64,000 nt of DNA from Sungkyunkwania multivorans (GTDB taxonomy: Bacteria; Bacteroidota; Bacteroidia; Flavobacteriales; Flavobacteriaceae), in contig NZ_JBHTJH010000017.1 in the NCBI RefSeq assembly GCF_042675645.1, positions 868,001 through 932,000 on the forward strand, given 5' to 3'. Shown piece by piece: positions 31,792-41,496 of this stretch (the stretch's first letter is position 1; every line of letters starts with the position of its first letter). The translations under genes and the position numbers were made by a program. Below the pieces are notes generated by a model, which searched no databases, was not told where the DNA came from, and saw only the letters and a list, made by a program, of their open reading frames with translations.

Positions 31792-33096
31792 ATGAGCAAT
31801 ATCGTAGCCATAGTAGGAAGACCCAATGTAGGAAAATCAACGTTGTTCAATAGAATGATACAGCGAAGGGAGGCTATTGTCGATGCCACAAGTGGCGTAA
31901 CCAGAGACCGCCACTATGGTAAATCTGATTGGAATGGGAAAGAGTTTTCCCTTATCGACACTGGCGGTTATGTTGTTGGAAGTGATGATATTTTTGAGCA
32001 AGAAATCGATAAACAGGTAGAGCTCGCTATCGACGAGGCCGATGCCATTCTCTTTATGGTGGATGTAGAAGCTGGTGTTACCGGCATGGACGAAGATGTG
32101 GCAAAATTGCTTCGAAAAGTGAATAAACCAGTGCTTTTGGTGGTCAACAAAGTAGACAACTCGATGCGTGAGGCCCAGGCTGTAGAGTTCTATTCCTTAG
32201 GATTGGGAGAGTATTATACGATCTCTGGTATGAATGGTAGTGGAACGGGCGAATTGCTGGATGCCTTGATCGAGGCGCTACCCGATAAACCTGAGGAAGA
32301 GGAAAACGACTTGCCAAGGTTTGCGGTGGTCGGACGCCCAAATGCTGGAAAATCTTCCTTTATCAATGCGCTGATTGGGGAGGAGCGATATATTGTAACA
32401 GATATTGCAGGAACCACTAGAGATAGTATCGACACCAAATACGATCGTTTCGGATTTGAATTCAACTTGGTAGACACCGCCGGGATTCGACGCAAGTCCA
32501 AGGTAAAAGAAGACTTGGAATTCTATTCGGTAATGCGTTCCGTAAGGGCCATTGAGCATTGCGACGTATGCTTGTTGGTATTCGATGCTACACGCGGCTT
32601 TGACGGTCAGGTTCAAAATATCTTTTGGTTGGCGGAACGAAATCACAAAGGAATCGTGATCCTGGTGAACAAATGGGATCTTGTTGAAAAAGACAATCGC
32701 ACCGTCAAAGAGTTCGAGCAGATGATCCGCAAAGAAATTGAGCCTTTTACCGATGTGCCTATCGTCTTTATCTCTGCCATGACGAAACAGCGAATTTTCA
32801 AGGCGATCGAGACCGCCGTTGAGGTCTATAAGAATAGAAGCAATCGCATCTCCACGAGCAAGTTGAACGATGTGATGCTCCCGATCATTGAAAATCAACC
32901 ACCGCCTGCATACAAGGGTAAATATGTAAAGATCAAGTTCTGTACGCAATTGCCCACAAAATATCCACAGTTCGCATTTTTCTGTAATCTTCCACAGTAT
33001 TTACGGGATCCTTACAAACGTTTTTTGGAGAATAAACTACGAGAGCACTTTAACTTCAATGGGGTGCCAATTACCATTTACTTCAGAAAGAAATAG
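31792..33096 (+). CDS. der: GTPase Der (EngA)
   Basis: A 434-aa protein with two GTPase domains in tandem: first P-loop GRPNVGKST near residue 8, DTGG and NKVD; second P-loop GRPNAGKSS near residue 182, DTAGI and NKWD. A C-terminal KH-like domain ends the protein. Der is needed for 50S subunit assembly. Downstream, a heptamer repeat starts four bases after the stop. Confidence 0.97.
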   Translation: MSNIVAIVGRPNVGKSTLFNRMIQRREAIVDATSGVTRDRHYGKSDWNGKEFSLIDTGGYVVGSDDIFEQEIDKQVELAIDEADAILFMVDVEAGVTGMDEDVAKLLRKVNKPVLLVVNKVDNSMREAQAVEFYSLGLGEYYTISGMNGSGTGELLDALIEALPDKPEEEENDLPRFAVVGRPNAGKSSFINALIGEERYIVTDIAGTTRDSIDTKYDRFGFEFNLVDTAGIRRKSKVKEDLEFYSVMRSVRAIEHCDVCLLVFDATRGFDGQVQNIFWLAERNHKGIVILVNKWDLVEKDNRTVKEFEQMIRKEIEPFTDVPIVFISAMTKQRIFKAIETAVEVYKNRSNRISTSKLNDVMLPIIENQPPPAYKGKYVKIKFCTQLPTKYPQFAFFCNLPQYLRDPYKRFLENKLREHFNFNGVPITIYFRKK

Positions 33097-33100
33097 GTTT

Positions 33101-33177
33101 GTTAGGTGTTAGGTGTTAGGTGTTAGGTGTTAGGTGTTAGGTGTTAGGTGTTAGGTGTTAGGTGTTAGGTGTTAGGG
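33101..33177. repeat. Heptanucleotide tandem repeat (GTTAGGT), ten perfect copies plus one variant
   Basis: Ten head-to-tail GTTAGGT units from 33101 to 33170, then one GTTAGGG. It lies in the spacer between the convergent der and TPM genes, where it does not interrupt coding. Copy number probably varies by slippage. Confidence 0.95.
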
Positions 33178-33210
33178 GGTTATCTTTTTAACCGCCAACT
33201 GCCAACTGAA

Positions 33211-33999
33211 CTACCATCCTCCGCTGGCACCGCCGCCTCCAAAGCCGCCGCCGCCGAATCCTCCACCAAAGCCGCCACCACCGAAGCTTCCACCACCCGA
33301 GGACCCTCCGAAGCCGCCTCTACCCATATTACTTAGAATAATGACATCAAAAATGTCTTCCATCCCAGAGCGTTTGCCACCACCACGTCCTCCATGTCGG
33401 TTTCGTCGATTGCTGCTTAATATGATGAGTATCGTAATGAAGATAAAGATGAGCACTATGAATTTACCAAAAGGGAAATCACTACCGTCATCTCTAGTCC
33501 CTTTAAATTTACCTTCCAAAGCATCGATGATCGCGTCAGTACCTCGCTCCAGACCTTCCTCATAATCATTTCTCTTGAATTGGGGAATCATTTCCCGCTC
33601 AATGATCAGTTTTGCCGTAGCATCTGGTATATATTCTTCAATACCATAGCCTGTCTGTATGCTTACGCGTCGATCGTCTTTGGCTAGAAGGACCAAAACT
33701 CCATTGTCTTCCTCGCCTTGTCCAATTCCCCATTTTTGACCCCATTGGGCGGCCAGATAATTGATATCCTCACCTTTGGTCGAAGAGATGATCGCCACTA
33801 CCACCTGTGTGGAGGTCGTGTCTGAATAACGTATCAATTTTTGTTCGAGCCGTTCTTTTGAAAAGGCTGAAAGCAGTTTGATGTAATCGTAAACTGCCGT
33901 CTGTTCTCTCGGTTTTGCTGGAATCTCAAATTGCCCGAAAACACAGATCACATTCAAAAAGAGAATGGGAAGCAAGCATATAACTTTAAGATTTTTCAT
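33211..33999 (-). CDS. TPM domain protein, YgcG-like, Gly-rich C terminus
   Basis: A 262-aa protein. MKNLKVICLLPILFLNVICVFGQ is a signal peptide, then a TPM_phosphatase domain (about 35-165: VYDYIKLLS, QVVVAIISSTKGEDI, NGVLVLLAKDDRRVSIQTGYGIEEY). A single TM helix (about 178-196) and an Arg/Gly-rich tail ending in FGGGGASGGW follow. TPM/YgcG proteins sit in membranes near LemA; function unproven. It overlaps the second TPM gene by 4 bp and ends the row. Confidence 0.82.
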   Translation of the reverse strand: MKNLKVICLLPILFLNVICVFGQFEIPAKPREQTAVYDYIKLLSAFSKERLEQKLIRYSDTTSTQVVVAIISSTKGEDINYLAAQWGQKWGIGQGEEDNGVLVLLAKDDRRVSIQTGYGIEEYIPDATAKLIIEREMIPQFKRNDYEEGLERGTDAIIDALEGKFKGTRDDGSDFPFGKFIVLIFIFITILIILSSNRRNRHGGRGGGKRSGMEDIFDVIILSNMGRGGFGGSSGGGSFGGGGFGGGFGGGGFGGGGASGGW

Positions 34000-34439
34000 T
34001 CTCCCTTAGATATGTCGTTAGGCAGTTCGTTCTTATCGCCATGATGCCACGGAAAATGTGCTTGTAGCTGCTCGCCTGCTTCAATGATACCATTCACGAG
34101 TCCTTGCTTGAAATTCCCTCTTTTGAATTCAGCAGCAATATGATCTCTGGTGGTATCCCAAAAGCCTTTGGGAACACGCTTGTCGATTCCTTTGTCACCA
34201 TAGATGGCAAAGGTATGGTCTGTCACCGCCACATAGATAAGGACGCCGTTCTCATCTTTGGTATTGTCCATCTTCAACCAGTGAAATATTTCTTTGGCAT
34301 GCTCCAAGGCATCCATACCCTTGGTAGACGGTTCTAAATGCACACGGATCTCTCCAGAAGTCTCATTTTCGGCACGGCGGATAGCTGCGATGATCTCTTG
34401 CTCTTCTTCGGCCGTAAGAAAGTTTTCTACAGCAGACAT
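33996..34439 (-). CDS. TPM domain protein
   Basis: A 147-aa soluble TPM-fold protein: ENFLTAEEEQEIIAAIRRAENETSGEIRVHLEP, NGVLIYVAVTDHTFAIYGDKGIDKRVP and GNFKQGLVNGIIEAGEQLQAHFP. There is no signal peptide. ATG at 34439 is chosen; a TTG at 34445 would overlap the LemA stop. It sits between LemA and the longer TPM gene, all close-packed, which suggests one complex. Confidence 0.82.
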   Translation of the reverse strand: MSAVENFLTAEEEQEIIAAIRRAENETSGEIRVHLEPSTKGMDALEHAKEIFHWLKMDNTKDENGVLIYVAVTDHTFAIYGDKGIDKRVPKGFWDTTRDHIAAEFKRGNFKQGLVNGIIEAGEQLQAHFPWHHGDKNELPNDISKGE

Positions 34440-34441
34440 GA

Positions 34442-35050
34442 TCAATTGAAGTCGAATTCTACGTCGGGAGCCTCTTCGGACCCGGGATCTGCTTCATAAC
34501 GGGTCATCTCATCAAAATCATAGTAGCCTGCAAAGAAACGTCCAAAGAATGTTTTGATGTGTTTGTTGTACTGCCCAACAGCCTCATTGTATCGGTTTCG
34601 TTCTACATTGATACGATTCTCAGTACCCTCCAATTGTGCTTGCAGCTGTAAAAAGTTTTCATTTGCCTTCAAGTCGGGATATCGCTCAACGGTGACCAAC
34701 AATCGCGATAGCGCTGAGGTCAACCCACTTTGGGCCTGCTGAAATTGTTGCAATTGCTCTGGGGTGATGTTTGTAGGGTCGATACTCACAGCGGTAGCTT
34801 TCGAACGCGCATCGATCACTTCTTTCAACGTGGTACGTTCAAAATCTGCGGCTCCTTGAACGGTCTTTACCAAATTACCGATGAGGTCGTTTCGTCGCTG
34901 ATAGGAACTCTCCACATTGGACCAAGCCGTTTTTGCATCTTCCTGATAGCTGACCGCTTTATTATAAAACCCAGTGGCTATGAAAAAACCAATGATCGCT
35001 AAGAGTACAATTCCGCCGACAACAGCCGCCAAACATCCATATTTCTTCAT
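34442..35050 (-). CDS. LemA family protein
   Basis: A 202-aa protein with one N-terminal TM helix (about 7-28), then a long helical domain: AKTAWSNVESSYQRRNDLIGNLVKTVQGAADFE, DLKANENFLQLQAQLEGTENRI and ERNRYNEAVGQYN, the LemA core. The tail is acidic (PGSEEAPDVEFDFN). LemA proteins are membrane-anchored and of uncertain role. It starts 10 bp after the merR-like gene, so likely one operon. Confidence 0.9.
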   Translation of the reverse strand: MKKYGCLAAVVGGIVLLAIIGFFIATGFYNKAVSYQEDAKTAWSNVESSYQRRNDLIGNLVKTVQGAADFERTTLKEVIDARSKATAVSIDPTNITPEQLQQFQQAQSGLTSALSRLLVTVERYPDLKANENFLQLQAQLEGTENRINVERNRYNEAVGQYNKHIKTFFGRFFAGYYDFDEMTRYEADPGSEEAPDVEFDFN

Positions 35051-35060
35051 GTTTATATAT

Positions 35061-35390
35061 TTAAAGTTGTTCTTTGATCTTCAATAATTCAGCCTTCACC
35101 TTTTCTAACTTTTGGATGATCTCAAAATTTGAAAGCGTCTTTTTCTTGTTTTCCTTCAGGTGTATTTTCGCACCTTCTAGGGTAAATCCGCGCTCTTTCA
35201 CCAAATGATAGATAAGCTTGAGATTTTCGATGTCCTTCGTTGTGAACTTGCGATTTCCCTTCGCATTTTTTTTTGGCTTGATCTCGTCAAACTCCTGTTC
35301 CCAAAAACGTATGAGAGAAGTATTCACTTGGAACGCTTCGGCCACTTCACCTATGCTGTAGTAATGTTTCTCGGGAAGATCTATTATCAT
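35061..35390 (-). CDS. MerR family transcriptional regulator
   Basis: A 109-aa protein with an N-terminal MerR winged helix: YYSIGEVAEAFQVNTSLIRFWEQEFDEIKP and NRKFTTKDIENLKLIYHLVKERGFTLEGAK. A short Lys-rich coiled-coil tail follows and there is no ligand domain or metal cysteines, as in the small MerR-like proteins common in Bacteroidetes. It heads the LemA/TPM row. Confidence 0.85.
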   Translation of the reverse strand: MIIDLPEKHYYSIGEVAEAFQVNTSLIRFWEQEFDEIKPKKNAKGNRKFTTKDIENLKLIYHLVKERGFTLEGAKIHLKENKKKTLSNFEIIQKLEKVKAELLKIKEQL

Positions 35391-35536
35391 AATCTAAAAT
35401 TAATGAGAATTATTTAAAAACAGCCTCTTATTTCTGCGTGAAGTGCTCAGAAATTCAGACTAAAGAGCATTCAGTTATTGAGCAATGCATTTGAAAGAAT
35501 ATTTATTTGACCGCAGGAAAGGATAGGTTAGGTAGA

Positions 35537-36691
35537 TCAATTGGGTAACCTGAAGTATCCATCCTCGGTAAAGATGAGTCCAGTCTCGGGAAAATCCATC
35601 GCTGTCAGACGTTTGATCTCCGACAAGGCGCCTTCCTTTTTGTCCATAAAAGGATACACACCATCCAATTGTTTGGCCGAATGCACCTTACCCTCCAAGA
35701 ATATACCGTCTTTCGTCGTGCGTACTTCTACGATAGGAGCATATCCTTTAACGCCATTGAGGTTAAATCTCTTGTAAGTGCAGAAATTTCCAAGACTATA
35801 GGCGATAAAACGATTTTTGTAGACTTCAACGGCTCGGGTTATATGCGGACCGTGTCCAAAGATGATGTCCGCTCCGGCATCGATCATCTTATGGGCAAAC
35901 TCGTAGACATTGCCACGATCCTCACCATAGAATTTTTCGGTCTTCCGCGTTACATTTAGATGATCCGTACCTTCAGCGCCTCCATGAAAGGAAACAATGA
36001 CGATGTCGCAACTGTCTTTAAGCATTTTTACGCGTGCTATGGCCTTTTTATAGTTTTGAATCTTCGGTGTATCGGTATTAGGGGCAAAAGCACAAAATCC
36101 ATATTTGATACTATCTTTGGTGAAGGTTGTGAATGTTTTATCATAGACTCCAGCATTGGCGATGCCCAAAGAATCCAATGTGCTGATGGTATTGCTAATG
36201 CCAACATCTCCAAAATCACCAATATGATTGTTTGCGATGCTCATTACGTCAAAGCCCGCTCTTTGCAAATGACTCCCTAAATATTCTGGAGATCTAAAGG
36301 AATAACACTTCTTCGGGTCTTTACAGTGTTTCGCATTTTCCCCTTCGTCGGTGAGCGTGCCTTCTAGATTTCCAAAGAGTATATCCGTTTTCCTAAATAC
36401 AGAATCTACTTTCTGAAAAGGGTATGCTCCCTTTTCGGGCAAATAGCTTGCATCGGGGAAATCAGTGCCCATCATGATGTCTCCGACGGCCATAAAGCTT
36501 AGGGTATCGATCTTTAGCGTCACTTCTTTTTGATAGGTGATGGGTGTCACCCTCAGCTTTTTACTGGTAAATATGCGCAGCGTATCCGTTATGGTGCGCA
36601 GTTCTTTTGTTTCTTTTGGGGTAGGGGCGTTTTGTGCACCGACCATTGACGCCATGAAAAGTGCAGCAATAAATAAGAAATACTTCAACAT
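35537..36691 (-). CDS. CapA family protein
   Basis: A 384-aa exported protein (MLKYFLFIAALFMASMVGAQ). It has the CapA/PgsA metallophosphatase-like motifs: VGDIMMGTDF, LFGNLEGTLTDEG, MSIANNHIGDFG, VSFHGGAEGTDH and FGHGPHITRAVEVY. CapA-like proteins are linked to poly-gamma-glutamate or capsule work; the fold is metallophosphoesterase-like and the metal residues are visible here. It overlaps the M23 gene stop by one base (TAATG). A periplasmic role in the cell envelope is likely. Confidence 0.87.
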   Translation of the reverse strand: MLKYFLFIAALFMASMVGAQNAPTPKETKELRTITDTLRIFTSKKLRVTPITYQKEVTLKIDTLSFMAVGDIMMGTDFPDASYLPEKGAYPFQKVDSVFRKTDILFGNLEGTLTDEGENAKHCKDPKKCYSFRSPEYLGSHLQRAGFDVMSIANNHIGDFGDVGISNTISTLDSLGIANAGVYDKTFTTFTKDSIKYGFCAFAPNTDTPKIQNYKKAIARVKMLKDSCDIVIVSFHGGAEGTDHLNVTRKTEKFYGEDRGNVYEFAHKMIDAGADIIFGHGPHITRAVEVYKNRFIAYSLGNFCTYKRFNLNGVKGYAPIVEVRTTKDGIFLEGKVHSAKQLDGVYPFMDKKEGALSEIKRLTAMDFPETGLIFTEDGYFRLPN

Positions 36692-37668
36692 TAATCCAGA
36701 GACTGATTTTCTTGATTTGCGATTTTCAACATGGCAGCAAACTCCTCGGCCGTAAGATTACCGTAATAGAAGTTGATCGGGTTGATCTTTTTACCATCCT
36801 TGAACACCTCATAATGTAAGTGTGGTGCTTGAGATCGACCAGTACTACCTACATAACCAATGATGTCACCACGTTCCACCTTTTGTCCAACTTTCACGTT
36901 GTATTTGCTAAGGTGCGCATATAAGCTCATGTAGCCATAACCATGATCTAGTCGGATGTGCTTTCCGTAGCCAGAAGAACGATTGTCAGCCCTTTTGATC
37001 ACCCCATCGCCCGAAGCAAAGACCGGTGTTCCCCTTGGTGCGGTAAAATCCATGCCATAATGGAATTTTCTCGCCTTCGTGAACGGGTCGCTACGCCAAC
37101 CATAACCAGAGGCCATGCGCGTTAGGTCAGAATTTCTTATCGGCTGTATCGCAGGAATCGAAGCTAATAGTGCCTCTTTATCGTCCGCAAGCTTTTTGAT
37201 CTCATCAAGGGATTTGGATTGTACCACCAATTGTTTTTGAAGTTCTTCCAGCCGCTTTGTCGTGTTGATGATCAATGGCGAATTGTCTGCTCCTTCGAGA
37301 TCTTTATAACGATTGATACCACCAAATCCAGCTTTTCGCTGTTCATCAGGGATCGGATTTGCCTCAAAATAAATACGATATAGATTGTTGTCTCGTTCTT
37401 GGAGATTTTCGGCAACCGCATCTATCTGATCCATCTTCTTATTCAAAAACTCATACTGAAGCTTCAGATTTTCGATCTCACGTGCCTGTCTTAGTTCGAC
37501 CGGGCTAGGAAAAATACCGCTGTTGGAGATTGCGAACCAACCTCCAAAGATCAAGAGCCCAGTAGCAAGCAAAAGCAAAAAGATATTACGCGCTTTTTGC
37601 TGCTTCTTGGTCTCTATCTTTCGATAAGACAAAGTGTCGGAATCGTAATAATATTTTACCTTAGACAT
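36691..37668 (-). CDS. M23 family metallopeptidase
   Basis: A 325-aa membrane-anchored protein: a TM helix at about 28-48, a coiled coil at about 60-170, and a C-terminal LytM domain. The catalytic residues are visible in HYGMDFTAPRGTPVFASGDG and in the HLHYEVF His pair. It should cut peptidoglycan cross-bridges or act as an EnvC-like activator; the full set of zinc ligands argues for activity. It pairs with the CapA gene and is divergent from alaS. Confidence 0.9.
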   Translation of the reverse strand: MSKVKYYYDSDTLSYRKIETKKQQKARNIFLLLLATGLLIFGGWFAISNSGIFPSPVELRQAREIENLKLQYEFLNKKMDQIDAVAENLQERDNNLYRIYFEANPIPDEQRKAGFGGINRYKDLEGADNSPLIINTTKRLEELQKQLVVQSKSLDEIKKLADDKEALLASIPAIQPIRNSDLTRMASGYGWRSDPFTKARKFHYGMDFTAPRGTPVFASGDGVIKRADNRSSGYGKHIRLDHGYGYMSLYAHLSKYNVKVGQKVERGDIIGYVGSTGRSQAPHLHYEVFKDGKKINPINFYYGNLTAEEFAAMLKIANQENQSLD

Positions 37669-37683
37669 ACGTTAAAAATGTGC

Positions 37684-37691
37684 TATTTTTG
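37684..37691 (+). promoter_or_regulatory. -7 box TATTTTTG upstream of alaS
   Basis: TATTTTTG matches TAnnTTTG, 119 bp before the alaS ATG, with TTA at 37661-37663 at about the -33 place. It lies in the divergent spacer with the M23 gene. Support is from the box only. Confidence 0.4.
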
Positions 37692-37802
37692 CCTTTCTAA
37701 ATAAATTGAAAAAATAGAGTTGACAGTTTGGGTAACGAACAAAGATAGAAATTGTTTTGTAACGATGTCAACTTTAACGTAAACTTAGGCAACTTCACCG
37801 CT

Positions 37803-40424
37803 ATGCAATCCAAAGAAGTACGAAGCAAATTTTTAAGTTTTTTTGAAGGGAAGCAGCACCAAATCGTGGCTTCTGCCCCAATGGTCTTAAAAGATGACCC
37901 AACCTTAATGTTTACCAATGCAGGAATGGTTCCTTTTAAGGAGTTTTTCTTAGGTAATAAGAAGGTGAAGTATAGCAGGATCGCCGATACTCAAAAATGC
38001 CTTCGTGTAAGTGGTAAGCACAATGACCTTGAGGAAGTAGGGAAGGATACCTATCATCACACCATGTTTGAGATGCTTGGCAATTGGAGCTTTGGGGACT
38101 ATTTTAAGAAGGATGCCATTGCTTGGGCGTGGGAATTGTTGACAGAAGTTTATGGTATCGATAAAAATGATCTGTATGTAACGGTGTTTGAAGGAAGTGA
38201 TGACGCCGATAAGCTTGCGATGGACCAGGAAGCATATGATTTTTGGAAGGCCATCATCGCAGAAGACAGGATCTTGATGGGTAACAAGAAAGATAATTTC
38301 TGGGAGATGGGAGATCAGGGACCGTGTGGCCCATGCTCCGAGATCCATGTAGATATCCGCACTGCCGAAGAAAAGGCGAAGACACCTGGTAAGGACCTTG
38401 TGAATATGGATCACCCACAAGTCGTAGAGATATGGAACTTGGTCTTTATGCAATATAATCGCAAGGCCAATGGTGGTCTAGAGGAGTTGCCTGCAAAACA
38501 TATCGATACGGGCATGGGATTTGAGCGTCTTTGTATGGTACTTCAAGGCGTACGATCTAATTATGACACCGATGTATTTTCACCCTTGATCCGTGAGATC
38601 GAAACTATCACACATTCAAAATATAATACGGACGAAACCATAAATATCGCTATTCGTGTAGTTGCCGATCACGTAAGAGCTGTAGCCTTTGCGATCGCCG
38701 ATGGACAGCTACCTAGTAATACAGGTGCTGGCTATGTGATTCGCAGAATACTTCGTCGTGCGGTGCGCTACGGATTCACTTTTTTGAATACAAAAGAACC
38801 TTTTATATACAAGCTTGTCCATACATTGAGCAAGCAAATGGGAGAGGCGTTCCCAGAGCTGAAGTCACAGAAACAACTCATAGAGAATGTAATTAAGGAA
38901 GAGGAAGTCTCCTTTTTAAGGACCTTAGAGCAAGGATTGGTGCTATTGGAAAATATTATCAAGAATGTAAAAGGAAAGGTCGTGTCTGGTGAGAAAGCAT
39001 TCGAATTGTATGATACGTATGGTTTTCCTATCGACTTAACAGCTTTGATCCTTAGTGAGCGAGGCTTGGAATTGGATGAAGAAGGCTTTGAAACTGAGCT
39101 ACAAAAGCAAAAAGACCGTTCCCGAGCGGCAACCAAAGTTGCGACAGGCGATTGGATTCACTGTCATGATACTGATGAAGAAGTCTTTGTGGGATATGAT
39201 ACTTTGAAGGCCGACGTAAAGATCACACGTTACAGGAAGGTTGAAAGTAAGAAGGAAGGAGAACTCTATCAATTGGTATTCGATCAAACGCCTTTCTATC
39301 CTGAAGGTGGTGGGCAGGTTGGCGATAAGGGATATCTAGAAGCTTCGAATGGCGGAGTTGTTTATATCATCGATACCAAGAAAGAGAACAATTTGATCGT
39401 TCATTTTGCAAAAGGTCTACCAAGAGATGTTGAAGGGACCTTTAAAGCAGTTGTTGATGAGAAGCAGCGTGCCAGAACGGCCAAGAACCATACCGCTACA
39501 CATCTATTGCATCAAGCTTTGCGCACCGTCCTAGGTACGCATGTAGAGCAGAAAGGTAGTATGGTTCACAGCAATTATTTACGTTTCGATTTTTCGCATT
39601 TCAGCAAAGTTGCCGATGAGCAGTTAAAAGAGGTCGAAGCGTTTGTAAATGCCAGGATACGAGAACAATTACCATTGGATGAGCGTCGAGGCATCTCATA
39701 TAAACAAGCGATCAACGAAGGGGCGATCGCCCTTTTTGGAGAAAAATATGGAGACTCGGTTCGCGCGATTCGATTTGGTGAGTCGATGGAACTGTGTGGA
39801 GGAACGCATGTAGAGAATACGGCTGATATATGGCATTTTATCATCAAGTCTGAGGGCGCAGTTGCGGCTGGGATTCGTCGTATCGAAGCGATCACCGGTG
39901 ATGCGGCAAAGGAATATTTTGTGGAGAAGGTAGAGGCCTTTAATGAGGTAAAAGCTGCTTTGAAACACGCCAAGAACCCGGTTCGCACCATCGGAATCCT
40001 TCAAGATGAGAACGCCGCGCTAAAAAAGCAGATCGAAGAATTGATGAAGGAGAAGGCCAAGAATCTCAAGGGCGATCTAAAGAAGGAGCTGCAAGAGGTG
40101 AATGGTGTTCATTTCCTTGCCAAAAAAGTACATTTGGATGCTGCACAGATCAAGAACCTTGCTTTTGAGCTCGGCGGAGAGATGAAAAATCTCTTCTTGC
40201 TTTTTGCCACTCAAGATGGCGAAAAGGCAATTCTAACCTGTTACATCTCAAAAGAAATTACTTCAGAAAAATTGCATGCCGGCACTATCGTTCGCGAGCT
40301 TGGGAAATACATCCACGGTGGTGGAGGTGGACAACCTTTCTTTGCAACCGCAGGCGGCAAGAATCCGGCGGGTATCGAGGAAGCTTTGGAAAGGGCCATA
40401 GATTATTTGAAAGAGACGAACTGA
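37803..40424 (+). CDS. alaS: Alanyl-tRNA synthetase
   Basis: An 873-aa class II synthetase. N-terminal aminoacylation domain (RSKFLSFFEGKQHQIVASAPMV, FTNAGMVPFKEFFLG), editing domain zinc motifs NHTATHLLH and CGGTHV, and a C-terminal DHHA1 domain with GGGGGQPFFATAGG. The ATG at 37803 starts the family sequence (MQSKEVRSKF); a start at 37752 would add unrelated residues. It charges tRNA-Ala with alanine. Confidence 0.97.
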   Translation: MQSKEVRSKFLSFFEGKQHQIVASAPMVLKDDPTLMFTNAGMVPFKEFFLGNKKVKYSRIADTQKCLRVSGKHNDLEEVGKDTYHHTMFEMLGNWSFGDYFKKDAIAWAWELLTEVYGIDKNDLYVTVFEGSDDADKLAMDQEAYDFWKAIIAEDRILMGNKKDNFWEMGDQGPCGPCSEIHVDIRTAEEKAKTPGKDLVNMDHPQVVEIWNLVFMQYNRKANGGLEELPAKHIDTGMGFERLCMVLQGVRSNYDTDVFSPLIREIETITHSKYNTDETINIAIRVVADHVRAVAFAIADGQLPSNTGAGYVIRRILRRAVRYGFTFLNTKEPFIYKLVHTLSKQMGEAFPELKSQKQLIENVIKEEEVSFLRTLEQGLVLLENIIKNVKGKVVSGEKAFELYDTYGFPIDLTALILSERGLELDEEGFETELQKQKDRSRAATKVATGDWIHCHDTDEEVFVGYDTLKADVKITRYRKVESKKEGELYQLVFDQTPFYPEGGGQVGDKGYLEASNGGVVYIIDTKKENNLIVHFAKGLPRDVEGTFKAVVDEKQRARTAKNHTATHLLHQALRTVLGTHVEQKGSMVHSNYLRFDFSHFSKVADEQLKEVEAFVNARIREQLPLDERRGISYKQAINEGAIALFGEKYGDSVRAIRFGESMELCGGTHVENTADIWHFIIKSEGAVAAGIRRIEAITGDAAKEYFVEKVEAFNEVKAALKHAKNPVRTIGILQDENAALKKQIEELMKEKAKNLKGDLKKELQEVNGVHFLAKKVHLDAAQIKNLAFELGGEMKNLFLLFATQDGEKAILTCYISKEITSEKLHAGTIVRELGKYIHGGGGGQPFFATAGGKNPAGIEEALERAIDYLKETN

Positions 40425-41380
40425 AACTACAAACCACCATACCGCTTCGACCCGCCAAGAATCAAATCGATTATGATTCAAAGGTTCTTTTATTGGGTTC
40501 GTGTTTCGTAGAGAATATTGGGGCGAAATTGAACTATTTCAAATTTCGAACGCTTCAAAACCCCTTCGGAATTCTCTTTCATCCGCTGGCTATTGAAAAA
40601 TTGATCTCAAGGTCGATCAATCAGGAACAATTTGTAGAAAAAGACACCTTCTTTCTTAACGGCAGATGGCATTGCTTTGATGCCCATTCTATTTTGAGCG
40701 ATGTTTCGAAAGAACAACTGCTTCAGAAGTTGAATACAGCGATTTCATCGACGCATCAGATGCTTCATCAGGCCAGTCATATTGTTCTAACGCTAGGAAC
40801 TTCTTGGGCATACCGGCATATTGAGAGTGACCACTTTGTAGCCAATTGCCATAAAGTACCTCAAAAACGATTCTTAAAAGAATTGCTTTCGGTAACGCAT
40901 ATTGAAGAAAGTATAGAGGCAATTGCAGCGCTCATCAAAAGTGTGAGTCCTGACGCCCAGATCATTTTTACGGTTTCACCAGTGCGCCACCTCAAGGATG
41001 GATTTGTCGAAAATCAACGGAGTAAGGCGCATCTTCTGACCGCAATCCATGAAGTGATACATAGTGATGTCTCCCTGAGTATGGTCGAAGGATATTTCCC
41101 TTCGTACGAGATCATGATGGATGAACTTCGAGATTATCGTTTCTATGAGGCGGATATGTTGCATCCCAATCAAACGGCTATTGACTATATTTGGGAGCGA
41201 TTTCAAGAAGTTTGGATTGCACACGGCGCTAATGATACGATGAAAGCGGTAGAAGAAATTCAGCGGGGAATGCAACATCGACCTTTTGATGCTGATAGTG
41301 AACAGCACCAACAGTTTCTTTACGATCTAGAGAAGAAGAAGACCGCACTTCGCGAGCAGTTCCCGCATATGGTATTCTAA
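40421..41380 (+). CDS. GSCFA domain protein, apparent CTG start
   Basis: A 319-aa protein if read from CTG at 40421, which overlaps the alaS stop by 4 bp (CTGA). The reading MKLQTTIPLRPAKNQIDYDSK leads into LLLGSCFVENIGAKL and matches the normal N terminus of GSCFA proteins, so the first recognised in-frame alternative, TTG at 40493, would cut off the conserved start. Further family motifs: NPFGILFHP, TLGTSWAYRH, FTVSPVRHLKDGF and DMLHPNQTAIDYIWE. GSCFA proteins resemble GDSL/SGNH hydrolases; the substrate is unknown. Confidence 0.82.
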   Translation: MKLQTTIPLRPAKNQIDYDSKVLLLGSCFVENIGAKLNYFKFRTLQNPFGILFHPLAIEKLISRSINQEQFVEKDTFFLNGRWHCFDAHSILSDVSKEQLLQKLNTAISSTHQMLHQASHIVLTLGTSWAYRHIESDHFVANCHKVPQKRFLKELLSVTHIEESIEAIAALIKSVSPDAQIIFTVSPVRHLKDGFVENQRSKAHLLTAIHEVIHSDVSLSMVEGYFPSYEIMMDELRDYRFYEADMLHPNQTAIDYIWERFQEVWIAHGANDTMKAVEEIQRGMQHRPFDADSEQHQQFLYDLEKKKTALREQFPHMVF

Positions 41381-41496
41381 ACGGTTGGCAAAAATTGCGT
41401 TTTCAGTTCCACGTTTTGGAAATAAGGATGTCGATGTGAGCCAGTACAGCTGTCAATTCCAAAAAGAAATATGTAACTTTCTCAAAAGTTTAATTC

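Noticed and set aside
33101..33177. CRISPR array
   Set aside because: The heptamers are head to tail without spacers and no Cas genes are present.
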